From Halorubrum sp. Boch-26 (GTDB taxonomy: Archaea; Halobacteriota; Halobacteria; Halobacteriales; Haloferacaceae): DNA of 32,062 bases. The position numbers were made by a program, and so were the translations under genes. Every line of letters starts with the position of its first letter. Position 1 is the first letter of the stretch. Positions 22,636 through 30,814 of this stretch are shown piece after piece. The stretch covers positions 1 to 32,062 of the forward strand of contig NZ_JARANT010000022.1 in NCBI RefSeq assembly GCF_029889805.1, written 5' to 3'. Under the pieces are notes generated by a model. That model was given only the letters and a program-made list of their open reading frames with translations, was not told where the DNA came from and searched no databases.

Positions 22636-23856
22636 ATGGGTGACGGAGACGCGGACGAGGGTGACGGAGACGCGGACGAGGGTGACGGAGACGAACGGCG
22701 GTCAGACGCTCGGCGACTTTCGAGGTTCCAAGAGATAGCAGCCCGGCTTGAGGACGAGGCGGACGACCGCGAAGCGATCGCGGATACGACCGCTGAAGCG
22801 GACCGCGTCGACAGCCGCACCGACGAGACGGAGAACACCGGCGATCACAGCAATCAGACGGCAGCGGATGTCGAGCTGGGCCGCGCACAGCGAACGAACC
22901 GAGACAGGGAGAGTGAGACCGAACCGGACGACTCCTGGGAATGGATCGAGACCGAGGACGGGGGTGAGACATCGGAGGAAACGGAAGGTGACGGGAGAGC
23001 AGACGCGACGGACGCCGAGCCGACGGCGACTGCCGAAACGGAGAGCGAATCTCGAGAGGCGTCCAAGACCGAGTCAGCCGTCGCTACCGAGACAAGCGAC
23101 ACGGAGTCCGTCCCTGAGCGGTCAGCGTCGACGGCGAGCGATCAGCGCAAGGGGAAAGGCCGAATCTGGGATTCGCAAACGCCTGTCGACTCGTCGTCCG
23201 ACAGCGGACCGGCGACCGACACCAACGCGAGTTCAATAGACGCGGAAGGCTTCGTCGACGCGTCGGCGGAGTCCGGCCCAGAGGCCCTGCAGGACGGCCT
23301 CGCGTTGACGCCGGGAACGGCGATACTCGTCGAGTCGAGTTCGCAGGATGACCGAACGGAAACGACCTGTCAACGGCTGCTTCACGACGATCTCGACCAT
23401 CCGCGGCCGTCCGTGCTTCTCGTGCGGTACCAGCAGATGAACGCGGAGGAGCTCCGTCGGATTGCGGCGGAGGCCGCTCGGACGAAGTTGGTCTCCGTCG
23501 GGTACGCACAGGAGGTGCCGGCACCGCTTGCGGATACCGTCGAGACCGTCAAAATAAACAACCCGAACGATATCACGCGACTCGGTATCGTCGTGTCCGG
23601 GACGATCGATCAGTGGTCCGGGGCCGACGAAAACATCAGCGTTTGTTACGACTCGATCAACGTCCTGTTGAATTACAAGGATGTGAAAAGCACATTTCGG
23701 TTCTTACACGTGTTACTCAGAACGCTTCGCCGGGGCGATGCGGTGTCGCACTTCCACGTCGACCCGCTCGCTGGGGACCCTCAATCGATCAATACGCTCA
23801 AACCCCTGTTTGATGAAATCATCACCATAGACGCCATGGGCGTGACCGTAGAGTAA
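22636..23856 (+). CDS. Degenerate RecA/KaiC-like protein with acidic N-terminal tail (DUF7504-like)
   Basis: 406 residues. The first 220 or so are highly acidic and low in complexity and begin with two exact copies plus a partial copy of GDGDADE. The C-terminal domain (about 225-406) has a RecA-like beta-alpha pattern: LALTPGTAILVESSS, PSVLLVRYQQM, DITRLGIVVSGTIDQW, ICYDSINVLLNYKDV-type core, FLHVLLRTLRRGDAVSHFHVDP and LFDEIITID. The position of Walker A lacks the GxxxxGKT motif, so ATP use is doubtful. Haloarchaea have many such proteins, thought to be regulatory. The downstream membrane protein starts 16 bases after its stop, so they form an operon. The family name is a recollection. Confidence 0.7.
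   Translation: MGDGDADEGDGDADEGDGDERRSDARRLSRFQEIAARLEDEADDREAIADTTAEADRVDSRTDETENTGDHSNQTAADVELGRAQRTNRDRESETEPDDSWEWIETEDGGETSEETEGDGRADATDAEPTATAETESESREASKTESAVATETSDTESVPERSASTASDQRKGKGRIWDSQTPVDSSSDSGPATDTNASSIDAEGFVDASAESGPEALQDGLALTPGTAILVESSSQDDRTETTCQRLLHDDLDHPRPSVLLVRYQQMNAEELRRIAAEAARTKLVSVGYAQEVPAPLADTVETVKINNPNDITRLGIVVSGTIDQWSGADENISVCYDSINVLLNYKDVKSTFRFLHVLLRTLRRGDAVSHFHVDPLAGDPQSINTLKPLFDEIITIDAMGVTVE
22638..22693. repeat. 21-base tandem repeat at the start of the RecA-like gene
   Basis: Two exact copies and a two-thirds copy of a 21-base unit (GGGTGACGGAGACGCGGACGA minus the last base as shown here) code for GDGDADE repeats. The exact identity points to recent replication slippage. 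Confidence 0.8.
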
Positions 23857-23872
23857 TGCCGGATCACAAACC

Positions 23873-24991
23873 GTGAGCGACCTTGATCGATCACTTCGGG
23901 TTCGCGCGCTGCTCGACGAGTGGTTCGCGCTGTTCGTATTCGCGGTCATCGTTCTGGCAGCCGTCGGCGGATGGTGGAGCTACCAAGTGCACGCCTCCCC
24001 GGATGTCGAGCAGAACGAAGTCGTCGTCGAGCAGTGGTCCGAGTCGACGGCGTACGATCACAGCGCACTGATCACGAACGAGTCGCTCGTGTTTACCGAG
24101 GGCGAGCGGGTTCGTAATCGACCGATATACTACGTGAGCCTCTCACGAGAGTTGGATATCGCGTACACCTACGAGCACACCGCGGGAGACGGTAGCGTGG
24201 ACGTAACGACCGACATGCAGCTCCAGTACCGCGGCACCGAAGGCGACACAGTGCTCTGGCAGTATTCGGAGCCCCTCGCCAGAGAGAGCGACACCAACGT
24301 CACCGCCGAGCAGCCGCATACGGTCAACGCGACGATCGAGATCGACTCCGTGTTCGAAACGATCAGAACCGTCGAACGGCAGTTGGGAGCCGCCGGCAGT
24401 ATCCAAATCCGAGTCGTTTCGACCTCGAACGTGGACGGGACGTTCGGCGGCGAACCCGTGAGCGACACCTACGAGAGCGTGATGCCGATCACGGTCAACC
24501 CGCAGACGTTCCGCGTACTCGAGATGCAGACCATCGACGAACCGGGTGAGCGGACGGACACGGTTGAACGGGCGACCGAGCCGAGCGCGGTAGAGGCGGT
24601 CGGCTCTCTCGGGGTCTTGTTGCTCGGGGTCGGCGGACTCGCCGGGCTCCTCTTCGCTCGGAAGGCCGGATACATACAGCTGTCACAACGGGATCGCGAG
24701 TTACTAGAGACGCACCAACAGGAACAGGAGTTCTCCGAGTGGATAACGCGCGGGACGTTCCCTTCCGAACGAGATTACGAAGCGACGGTCCTCGTCGACG
24801 ACCTCGAAGGGCTCGTCGACGTCGCGATCGACACCAACAAGCGCGTGATCAAGGACGAACAGCTCGGCGTGAGCACCGTCCTCGACGGCGAGTACGTCTA
24901 CGTGTACGTGCGTCCCGACTCTCCCGCGGGCGATTGGCTCGTGAACTACGCGGACATGACGATCGACGAGTTCGACGAGCACGGCTTCTGA
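23873..24991 (+). CDS. Two-pass membrane protein with large extracytoplasmic domain (DUF5305-like)
   Basis: 372 residues from a GTG start 16 bases after the previous stop. A first helix at about 17-36 and a second at about 242-262 frame an external beta-rich domain of about 200 residues with many N-x-S/T sites. A cytoplasmic C-terminal domain of about 105 residues follows, with YEATVLVDDLEGLVDVAIDTNKRVIKD. This layout matches the haloarchaeal DUF5305 family, which I recall being encoded near signal peptidase I and DUF1102 proteins. Such proteins may help export or assemble surface fibres. Co-transcription with the RecA-like gene is likely. Confidence 0.72.
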   Translation: MSDLDRSLRVRALLDEWFALFVFAVIVLAAVGGWWSYQVHASPDVEQNEVVVEQWSESTAYDHSALITNESLVFTEGERVRNRPIYYVSLSRELDIAYTYEHTAGDGSVDVTTDMQLQYRGTEGDTVLWQYSEPLARESDTNVTAEQPHTVNATIEIDSVFETIRTVERQLGAAGSIQIRVVSTSNVDGTFGGEPVSDTYESVMPITVNPQTFRVLEMQTIDEPGERTDTVERATEPSAVEAVGSLGVLLLGVGGLAGLLFARKAGYIQLSQRDRELLETHQQEQEFSEWITRGTFPSERDYEATVLVDDLEGLVDVAIDTNKRVIKDEQLGVSTVLDGEYVYVYVRPDSPAGDWLVNYADMTIDEFDEHGF

Positions 24992-25212
24992 CTCTTCGGT
25001 TCGTTTCGAGCGTTCGACGTACAGTTCTCGATGAGTCCGGGGTTACCGCGAAGAGACGGCCGAAGCGGGGGAGCGAGACGGGACCGGACGCCGAACGGAT
25101 TCACGTCGTTTCCGACGGCTCGTCGTTCCGACCGCGGCGGCCCGTCGGCTCACGCTATCGATAGGTACGACCCGTCTCGCGTGTCCGCGCCGGGAGCCGA
25201 GGCGCGCCGAAC

Positions 25213-25228
25213 GGCCGGTCCGCCGGCC
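25213..25228 (-). terminator. Hairpin directly after the beta-solenoid gene
   Basis: GGCCGG-TCCG-CCGGCC, a perfect 6-base-pair inverted repeat, begins immediately after the TAA stop at 25229 of the leftward gene. Placement suggests a terminator or a 3' end stabiliser. There is no T-run. Confidence 0.4.
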
Positions 25229-26605
25229 TTAACACGCGCTTGTCGGGGTGACGCTGCCGTCGACGGACGAGCAGTCAGAGATGTCGACTTCGCTCTCGGT
25301 GGTGACCGTCACGTCGCCTTCGATCCGCGAACTCCCGGTGAGCTCGATGTCCACCTGGCCTTCGGTATCGATCGTCACGTCCCCCTCGATCGTCGAGTTA
25401 CCGGTGAGCGTGATTTCGGCTTGGTCCTCGGTGGTGACCGTCACGTCGCCTTCGATCCGCGAACTCCCGGTGAGTTCGATGTCAACTTGGCTTTCGGTGT
25501 CGACCGTTAGGTCACCGCGAATCCGCTCGTTCCCGGCGAGGAGAACGTCCACCTGATCGCTCGAGTTGACGGCGGCGCTGCCGTCTATCTCCGAACCCCA
25601 CTTGGCGACGAGGTCGACCTGACCCGGAGCGTCGATCGCCAAGGGGCCGGCCGACGCGCCGCCCGACAGTTCGAACGTCACCTGATCCATCGCGCTCAGA
25701 GACACCTCACCGCCGATACCGGCGCCGCTCTTGACGTTGACCACGACGCCGTCGGCATCGTCGACGCAGAGCCCGCCACCGATGTGATTTCGAACGTCGA
25801 TATCGACGTCGTCTTGCGTCGTGAACTGGGCGACGTCTCCGACGGTCGCGCCTCCCCCGATGTCGAAGTCGATCTCGTCCGACGTGTCGATTCGAACGTA
25901 TTCGGCGACGCTCGCACCGCCTCTCAGCTTGAAGTCGACCTGATCGTCCGTCACGATATCGACGGCACCGCCGATGTTTACGCCGCCCGCGATCCGCTCT
26001 TTGACCCGTCCGGTCGTATCGATAACGACGCTGCAGTCGGAACTCCCCCATTTGGGTGCCGAAGCGACGGTACACCCGGGCGGTAGGCCGCGCGGAGCGC
26101 ACACGCCGTCGTCGACTGCGGTGCAGCTCACGCTGACCGACCGCGTGAGATCGACTGACTGACCGGGGCCCGAGGCCTCGACCGCCACGTCGACCGTCTG
26201 GTCGATCCCGCTTCCGCAGGACAGGTCGGCCTCGACGACGCCGGAGTCCCCCGGGCCGAGCCAGTTCGGTGTTCGGACGCTGTTCGGATCGACCGGTCCG
26301 CCGGACGCACTGACGATCTCGGCCGATATCGAGTCCAGCGGGCCGTCGAACCGGTTCGTGAGCTCCAACAGCGTGATCGTTTCCCCGTCGGCTCCGGATC
26401 GGGCCTCGGCGTCGACGCCCAGCAGCGCGGTGTCGTCCGAGGCGGTATCGACGCTGAACTCGCGTTCGCCCTCGACCAAGTCGAACGCCCCCGACCCCTG
26501 GATGCCCACGGCACCCGCGCCGCCGGCGAGCAGCAGACCGAGGGCGGTCCGGCGGCTCACGGGCCCGCCTGAACCGCCGCGATCGCGCCGTCGTTTCCTT
26601 GCCAT
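25229..26605 (-). CDS. Tat-exported surface protein with N-terminal DUF1102/TasA-like module and beta-solenoid
   Basis: 458 residues. A basic N-terminus with SRRTALGLLLAGGAG (Tat motif) and QGSGAF (36-41) is followed by REFSVDTASDDTALLGVD, the same start as DUF1102/TasA-type proteins. Residues 75-165 look like an Ig-type beta sandwich. From about 195 to 455 there are eleven or so repeats of 22 residues, each roughly V-D-T-x-x-Q-V-D-I-x-L-T-G-x-S-x-I-x-G-D-V-T, as expected for a right-handed beta-solenoid. Eight cysteines (130, 161, 169, 178, 191, 280, 445, 458) may form disulfides outside the cell. The last repeats are nearly identical in DNA over 132 bases. A tip, adhesin or scaffold role is inference. 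Confidence 0.78.
   Translation of the reverse strand: MARKRRRDRGGSGGPVSRRTALGLLLAGGAGAVGIQGSGAFDLVEGEREFSVDTASDDTALLGVDAEARSGADGETITLLELTNRFDGPLDSISAEIVSASGGPVDPNSVRTPNWLGPGDSGVVEADLSCGSGIDQTVDVAVEASGPGQSVDLTRSVSVSCTAVDDGVCAPRGLPPGCTVASAPKWGSSDCSVVIDTTGRVKERIAGGVNIGGAVDIVTDDQVDFKLRGGASVAEYVRIDTSDEIDFDIGGGATVGDVAQFTTQDDVDIDVRNHIGGGLCVDDADGVVVNVKSGAGIGGEVSLSAMDQVTFELSGGASAGPLAIDAPGQVDLVAKWGSEIDGSAAVNSSDQVDVLLAGNERIRGDLTVDTESQVDIELTGSSRIEGDVTVTTEDQAEITLTGNSTIEGDVTIDTEGQVDIELTGSSRIEGDVTVTTESEVDISDCSSVDGSVTPTSAC
25295..25474. repeat. 132-base duplication inside the solenoid gene
   Basis: A 48-base segment at 25295-25342 is repeated exactly at 25427-25474, and the surrounding 132-base period (two 22-residue rungs) is nearly identical. 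It shows recent expansion of the solenoid by two-rung units. Confidence 0.8.
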
Positions 26606-26785
26606 TTGGATGGTGTCGTGTTCCGTCGTTTCCGGCCTCCCCGTCCTCGGGTCGGTCCGGCCTCTCCCCCGTCTATCGACGTCGAGCCGCTCGAAGGCGG
26701 GTACGACCGTCTACGGGGTCATCGTTGTAGTGAAGTTGGGGGTCTGGACGTATAGTATTGCGGGCCTTGATCCGACGCAGGGGCG

Positions 26786-27331
26786 TCAGGGCGGCTCCTC
26801 GACGTCGCCCAGCCGGTACCGCCGGTTCTGAATCACCTGCGCGACCGACGACGCGAGGAACACGGCGAGGATCAGCGCCGCCCAGCCGAGTTCGGGGACG
26901 GTTTCGGTGGGAACGAACCCGACCCACACGCCGGCCAACACGACCGTCGAGAGCAGCGAGACGCCCAGGTAATAGACGCCCCACGGGATCGATCCCTCGG
27001 GGACGACGTCGAGGTAGACGTCGAGCTCGGCGGCCCCGTCCGTGAGTTCCACCTCGTCGCCGTCGTAGTCGATCATGCCGGCGTCGGCCAGTCGGTCGAG
27101 GTGGGTCTGTTGGAGGGACGTGTACACGCGCTTGCGCTCCGCGGAGGTGAGCTCCGCGACCGACTTGTCCTGCTCGCGAGCGGCCACCTTCTCAGCGAGG
27201 TCCGAGAGCGTGAGGGGCTCGTCCGCCCGCTTGCAGAAGTGGATGACGTATCGACGGCGGTGGTTGCTCAACAGGTCGTACAGCTCGTCTTTCTCGGGCG
27301 GCGTGTACTTCTTCTGATCGGTGAGCGACAT
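26786..27331 (-). CDS. Winged-helix (DUF7344-like) membrane-anchored regulator
   Basis: 181 residues. A winged helix-turn-helix spans about 8-95, with LYDLLSNHRRRYVIHF, LTLSDLAEKVAA and RKRVYTSLQQTHLDRLADAGMIDYD, a pattern shared by many haloarchaeal wHTH proteins. Two helices at about 115-150 anchor the C-terminus. Three start codons in a row (GTG-ATG-ATG at 27337-27331) leave the exact start open; the ATG at 27331 gives MSLTDQKK. A TATA-like CTAATAAC at about 27455-27465 would give a 100-base leader. A membrane-bound transcription factor sensing envelope state is plausible. Placed next to surface-protein genes, it may regulate them. Confidence 0.72.
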   Translation of the reverse strand: MSLTDQKKYTPPEKDELYDLLSNHRRRYVIHFCKRADEPLTLSDLAEKVAAREQDKSVAELTSAERKRVYTSLQQTHLDRLADAGMIDYDGDEVELTDGAAELDVYLDVVPEGSIPWGVYYLGVSLLSTVVLAGVWVGFVPTETVPELGWAALILAVFLASSVAQVIQNRRYRLGDVEEPP

Positions 27332-27539
27332 CATCACGCCGCGGCGTGTCGAGCCGGGGCCGGCCGTCGGTCGCGCCTCGTCGCCGATCGACCGCCGACT
27401 GGAGGAGAGTTCGCTTCGATCGATCGGACGCGACGGACCACAGTCATAGAGTCGTCCGAGTTATTAGTTTCAGACCGTATATAATATTCGGGTACTGCCT
27501 GCGAGGACCGGCCTGCGTCGGACGACCGGTCGCGGGGAC

Positions 27540-28097
27540 TCACTGGAGTCCGAGGGTTTCGGCGAGCACCTCGGTGTCCTCGACCGTCAGCGCGCTGGCT
27601 TCGGCTTCGATCTCTTGGAACTCCGTGACGTGCTCGTTGATCGTCGACGCGTCGGCGCCCTCCTCGGCGGCGGTCGCGGCCGCGAGCGCGGCCTCGGTCG
27701 CCTCGATCTGGGTCGCCGTCTCCTCGCGGGCGACATCGCAGATCGACGCCGCCTCCTCTTCGGTCAGTGCGGTCGCGAGCTCGGCCGCTTCGGCGAAGCT
27801 CGCCTCGGCGTCCTCGTAGCCTCCCAGCGCGGTTTCGATGGATTCCATCGCCCGGGCGTGCTCGCCGGCATTGAACAGTTTGACACCGGTGTTGCGCGTC
27901 TCCGTCGCGTCGTTTCGGGCGGCGAGGGCGTCGTCATAGGTGGTGACGACTTCCCGCCGCTCCTCACCAACGTTCGATCCGACGCCGCCGAGGCCGCCTT
28001 CTCCGCCAGTGATAGTGTCTAGACACCCTGTGAGCGAGATCGACACACAGCACGCGGTCGTTGAAATAACTGTACGGCGGTGAGACATTGTCCCCAT
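27540..28097 (-). CDS. Secreted lipoprotein, helical, Ala/Glu-rich
   Basis: 185 residues, or 182 if the second ATG at 28088 is used. RRTVISTTACCVSISLTGC is a twin-arginine signal with a lipobox (LTGC), so the mature protein is lipid-anchored at its Cys. The remainder is acidic, Ala-rich and helical, with repeated GEHARAMESIETALGGYEDAEASFAEAAELAT patterns that may be TPR-like or coiled coil. A GATTAAATAA TATA box (28111-28120) precedes the start. No family recognised. Confidence 0.7.
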   Translation of the reverse strand: MGTMSHRRTVISTTACCVSISLTGCLDTITGGEGGLGGVGSNVGEERREVVTTYDDALAARNDATETRNTGVKLFNAGEHARAMESIETALGGYEDAEASFAEAAELATALTEEEAASICDVAREETATQIEATEAALAAATAAEEGADASTINEHVTEFQEIEAEASALTVEDTEVLAETLGLQ

Positions 28098-28110
28098 TTT
28101 GTTTATGTCA

Positions 28111-28120
28111 TTATTTAATC
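28111..28120 (-). promoter_or_regulatory. TATA box of the lipoprotein gene
   Basis: GATTAAATAA on the minus strand lies 14-23 bases before the ATG at 28097 and 23-32 before the ATG at 28088. The second spacing is the better leaderless fit and mildly favours 28088 as the start. Confidence 0.5.
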
Positions 28121-28186
28121 TTTATCCGGATAGAGCCCGGCAAAAAGACATCTATCAACGTATAGAAGGATGGTCTGTGCGGGTTC

Positions 28187-28208
28187 GTCGGTTTGGAGTC
28201 GAACCGAC
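28187..28208. terminator. Stem-loop between the lipoprotein and secreted-protein genes
   Basis: GTCGGTT-(8 bases)-AACCGAC, a 7-base-pair stem, lies 67 bases beyond the stop of the leftward gene ending at 28275. Terminator function is possible, with no T-run. Confidence 0.3.
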
Positions 28209-28274
28209 TGCGATCGCTTCGGATCGTTGGATAGGAGGCGAAGCACGGGCACTGGCAGCAGACGGGAATCCGGG

Positions 28275-29102
28275 CTAGAATGGGTTGTCCGGATCCTCAA
28301 TTCCGACGGTGATCTCGTCGAGCAGATCGACCGTATCAATCCGGCCTTGAAATGGGTCACCGTTTAGGGTTGCTTCGTCCGTTATTTGACTCTGTACGTC
28401 GAGGAAGCCGAACATATCGTTCAGATCTACTTTTAGATCGACGGGGATCGTTTCACCTGAGCCAATCTCGGCCACATTCGCGGGATCATCACTCGTATCG
28501 CTTTGGTCAGGTGAGATACGCCCGCTCCCGAACGTTCCCGTTCCGTGCCCGATGAGCCGGTAGATGTGTTGAACCGTTTGCTGGGTGATCTCAGTCTGTG
28601 GATCGCCGCCGACGTTCACATCGTCACCGTACTGATTCGCGTTCCGGTCGTAGCTGATCCCCACTTTGACCGCATCGGTACCTTTGTTTTCGATCTCGAG
28701 GATGTCGGTAAAAGTTACTGTTGTCGTGTCGACATTCGTTGCGACTTGAATTTTGACATCTCCGTTAACGTTTTGATCGCGACGATTGACCGTCGCGACC
28801 GGGAGGTCATCGGTGTCGATGTCTTCGAGTCCGCCGTTAGGGCCGGCATCAAAAAAACTGGTGTTTGAAGCGTATTCGACGTAGTTTTCAGAGTTGCCGT
28901 TGGGACTAGGATGGTTGGATTTAACACTCCCGTCATCGTTGAATGCTTGGCCGGCCCGAACCTCGAGATTCTCGGCTACGACGACCCGCATATCAGATGC
29001 CGACTGAATAGAATTACTGAACGCCCCTGCGGTAAGGGTCGCACCGCTCCCGGTGGCAAGGAGGCTGAGGCCCAAGAGCGTTCTTCGCCGAGTGGGGTTC
29101 AT
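28275..29102 (-). CDS. Tat-exported DUF1102/TasA-like surface protein, paralogue 1
   Basis: 275 residues from the ATG at 29102. TRRRTLLGLSLLATGSGA followed by LTAGAFSNS is a twin-arginine signal ending in the G-A-F motif typical of DUF1102 and TasA-type (SipW substrate) proteins. DMRVVVAENLEV begins the mature beta-sandwich, which carries VTFTDILEIENKGTDAVKVGISY. It shares this start and the C-terminal NPFQ/DPFQ...TVDLLDEI(T/S)VG ending with the neighbour at 29170. Longer starts to 29225 add sequence without a signal peptide. It is probably secreted and may polymerise by strand donation as TasA does. No enzyme motif is seen. Confidence 0.75.
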   Translation of the reverse strand: MNPTRRRTLLGLSLLATGSGATLTAGAFSNSIQSASDMRVVVAENLEVRAGQAFNDDGSVKSNHPSPNGNSENYVEYASNTSFFDAGPNGGLEDIDTDDLPVATVNRRDQNVNGDVKIQVATNVDTTTVTFTDILEIENKGTDAVKVGISYDRNANQYGDDVNVGGDPQTEITQQTVQHIYRLIGHGTGTFGSGRISPDQSDTSDDPANVAEIGSGETIPVDLKVDLNDMFGFLDVQSQITDEATLNGDPFQGRIDTVDLLDEITVGIEDPDNPF

Positions 29103-29124
29103 TAGATCCGTTCTCCGAATGTCG

Positions 29125-29141
29125 CGTGCTGGAACAGCACG
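29125..29141. promoter_or_regulatory. Perfect hairpin between paralogues 1 and 2
   Basis: CGTGCTG-GAA-CAGCACG, a perfect 7-base-pair stem with a 3-base loop, sits in the 67-base gap between the stop at 29170 and the start at 29102 of two leftward genes. It could be a partial terminator that makes the first gene more abundant, or an operator. Confidence 0.4.
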
Positions 29142-29169
29142 ACTCCAGCGCGCAGGCGGGAATATCGAT

Positions 29170-29952
29170 TTATGAGACGTTGTTACCGTCTTCGGTGCCA
29201 ACACTGATCGTGTCCACGAGGTCAACTGTAGCTGTCTGCTGCTGGAACGGATTCCCCGAAATGCCGGCCGCAGTTTCGAGAGCGCTCTCGTACGTTGTCG
29301 TATTGTAGTCGACGTATATTTGTTCGATGCCGCCCGGGCTAACCGTGACAGAATTGTCTACGGTTTGTGGATCCGTCGTTGGGTCATCCGTCGAGATCTG
29401 GGCGTCGCTCGAGTCGAAGAACCGGAACGTCTCAACGGCCTGTGTCTCGGTCACGTCGTCCGTATCACCGTTGGCTTGCTCACCGAACGTCGGGAACCGG
29501 ATCGCGATGTCTTGGCTGCTGTTCGTGTCGTTTCTGACCTGGAAGACGCCGTTGCTCGCATCGCCGATCTTGTCGTCAGCACCGAGCGCAACCGCTACTT
29601 CGAGGAACAGATTCCCATCAACGTCGTCATTAATCGCGGCTGCAGGGAGGTCACTCGGAGAAATATTTTCTAGCCCTGCGTTGGTGTTCCCACCGAACAG
29701 CGAGCTGCTGCTCCGATCTTGGAGTGTTTCGCTCCCTGGAGGGGTCGAAGCGCTCGGACCGAATCCGTCATCCGCGTTACTCCCGTCGCGGAAGAGAATC
29801 CCCGGTTCAAGCGTGAGCTTCTCATCCACGACGACCCGCATGTCCGATGACGGGTTCACGCTATTGTTGAACGCTGCGCTCGAAAAGACCGCTCCGCTCC
29901 CAGTTGCCAGTGCACCGAGTCCGAGTACCGTTTTCCTTCTGGTTGGCTTCAT
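29170..29952 (-). CDS. Tat-exported DUF1102/TasA-like surface protein, paralogue 2
   Basis: 260 residues. MKPTRRKTVLGLGALATGSGAVFSSAAFNNS is a near copy of the paralogue 1 signal. DMRVVVDEKLTL starts the mature protein. GNLFLEVAVALG, FQVRNDTNSSQDIAIRF and a C-terminal NPFQQQTATVDLVDTISVG complete the shared fold. It is about 15 residues shorter than its neighbour. A TTAAGTTAAA TATA box at 29980-29990 precedes the start. The two genes lie head-to-tail with a hairpin between and are likely a duplicated pair of fibre or matrix subunits. Confidence 0.75.
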   Translation of the reverse strand: MKPTRRKTVLGLGALATGSGAVFSSAAFNNSVNPSSDMRVVVDEKLTLEPGILFRDGSNADDGFGPSASTPPGSETLQDRSSSSLFGGNTNAGLENISPSDLPAAAINDDVDGNLFLEVAVALGADDKIGDASNGVFQVRNDTNSSQDIAIRFPTFGEQANGDTDDVTETQAVETFRFFDSSDAQISTDDPTTDPQTVDNSVTVSPGGIEQIYVDYNTTTYESALETAAGISGNPFQQQTATVDLVDTISVGTEDGNNVS

Positions 29953-29979
29953 TGTCCCGTACCTACACGATAAGACGGG

Positions 29980-29990
29980 TTTAACTTAAG
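29980..29990 (-). promoter_or_regulatory. TATA box of paralogue 2
   Basis: TTAAGTTAAA on the minus strand, 28-38 bases before the ATG at 29952. It differs from the AATACAAA promoters used by the genes to the right, so the two groups may be regulated differently. Confidence 0.5.
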
Positions 29991-30109
29991 CATTCGTACC
30001 TTTCAGCGGTAGAAAGCCTTCCTTGAAGCCGGAAAGCCCGGACGGACACGCTTCCAAGGCCTCGGAATAGTTTATCAGATCTGACCGAAGTCCGTCGAAT
30101 GACCGCCGT

Positions 30110-30670
30110 TCACTCGCGGATCGCCGTGATCTCGAGGGCGACATCCGACGCATCGGGGAGGTCGGTACGGTTGCCCGGCGACGACGACGCGATCAGGTTC
30201 ACCATCACCCCGAACTCCACCGCGTCGCCCGGCCCGAGCGTCTTGTCGTCGTCCCCGAGGAGCGTCGTCCGTCCCTCGGAGTTGGTTCCGGTCGGTTCGT
30301 CGCCGGAAATCACCTGCAGCGTCTCGGCGACCTCTGCACTCGACTCGTCCCCGTCCGTCGCCGTGAACTCGAAGGCGAGCTCGTCGTACGTCACGTCCCC
30401 GTTGTTCGCGATCTCGATGAGCTCCTCGAACCACGTACTCGCACGCTGGTTCAGATGCTGGATCTCGATCGACTCGACCTCGCCGTCGTCGTTCGTGGTC
30501 ACGTACTCCGCGTTCGGGCGCGCGGGATTCAATGTTAACTCCGAGACGACGACGACCCGGAGGTCGGCGGCGGAAGACGACGTCCCCGAGAACGACGACG
30601 CCGAGCTAACCGCGGCGCTGCCCAGCGCCGCGGAGAGGAGTCCGATCGTCGTCTGTCGTCGTGTCGGCAT
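30110..30670 (-). CDS. Tat-exported DUF1102/TasA-like surface protein, paralogue 3
   Basis: 186 residues from the ATG at 30670. PTRRQTTIGLLSAALGSAAVSSASSFSG is a twin-arginine signal with an S-S-F version of the G-A-F motif. DLRVVVVSELTLNP begins the mature domain. STWFEELIEIANNGDVTYDELAFEFTA and GPGDAVEFGVMVNLIA are beta-sandwich strands. It is shorter than paralogues 1 and 2. It is divergent from paralogue 4 and shares the CCAATACAAA promoter core with it (minus strand, 30724-30734), with a leader of about 35 bases. The longer frame to 30961 crosses that promoter and is rejected. Confidence 0.72.
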   Translation of the reverse strand: MPTRRQTTIGLLSAALGSAAVSSASSFSGTSSSAADLRVVVVSELTLNPARPNAEYVTTNDDGEVESIEIQHLNQRASTWFEELIEIANNGDVTYDELAFEFTATDGDESSAEVAETLQVISGDEPTGTNSEGRTTLLGDDDKTLGPGDAVEFGVMVNLIASSSPGNRTDLPDASDVALEITAIRE

Positions 30671-30723
30671 TGAGTGACGCCGCGTCGGATCGCGGTTCGT
30701 ACCTTCATTTCGGGACCCGATCC

Positions 30724-30734
30724 TTTTGTATTGG
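30724..30734 (-). promoter_or_regulatory. CCAATACAAAA promoter core of paralogue 3
   Basis: On the minus strand GCCAATACAAAAGG repeats the core of the duplicated promoters at 30844 and 31983 on the other strand. It predicts a transcription start near 30705. Confidence 0.5.
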
Positions 30735-30814
30735 CGGGCTTTCCCCGACCGCGGGAGCACTCCGAGACGGGAATACGAGACGGGCCGGTGGTTCAACCGT
30801 CCCGATACCGATTC

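Noticed and set aside
20129-24991. Integrative element inserted at tRNA-Gln covering the surface-protein region
   Set aside because: The tRNA lies on the minus strand with its 3' end toward lower coordinates, so an element using it would lie to the left, not over the surface genes. No integrase is seen.
25262-26040. CRISPR-like periodic repeats
   Set aside because: The periodicity is 66/132 bases, lies within one open frame and codes for beta-solenoid rungs. There are no unique spacers.
27334-27446. 37-codon frame before the wHTH membrane protein
   Set aside because: Its stop overlaps the following starts, but the peptide is Arg/Pro/Ala-rich with no conserved features; more likely leader sequence.
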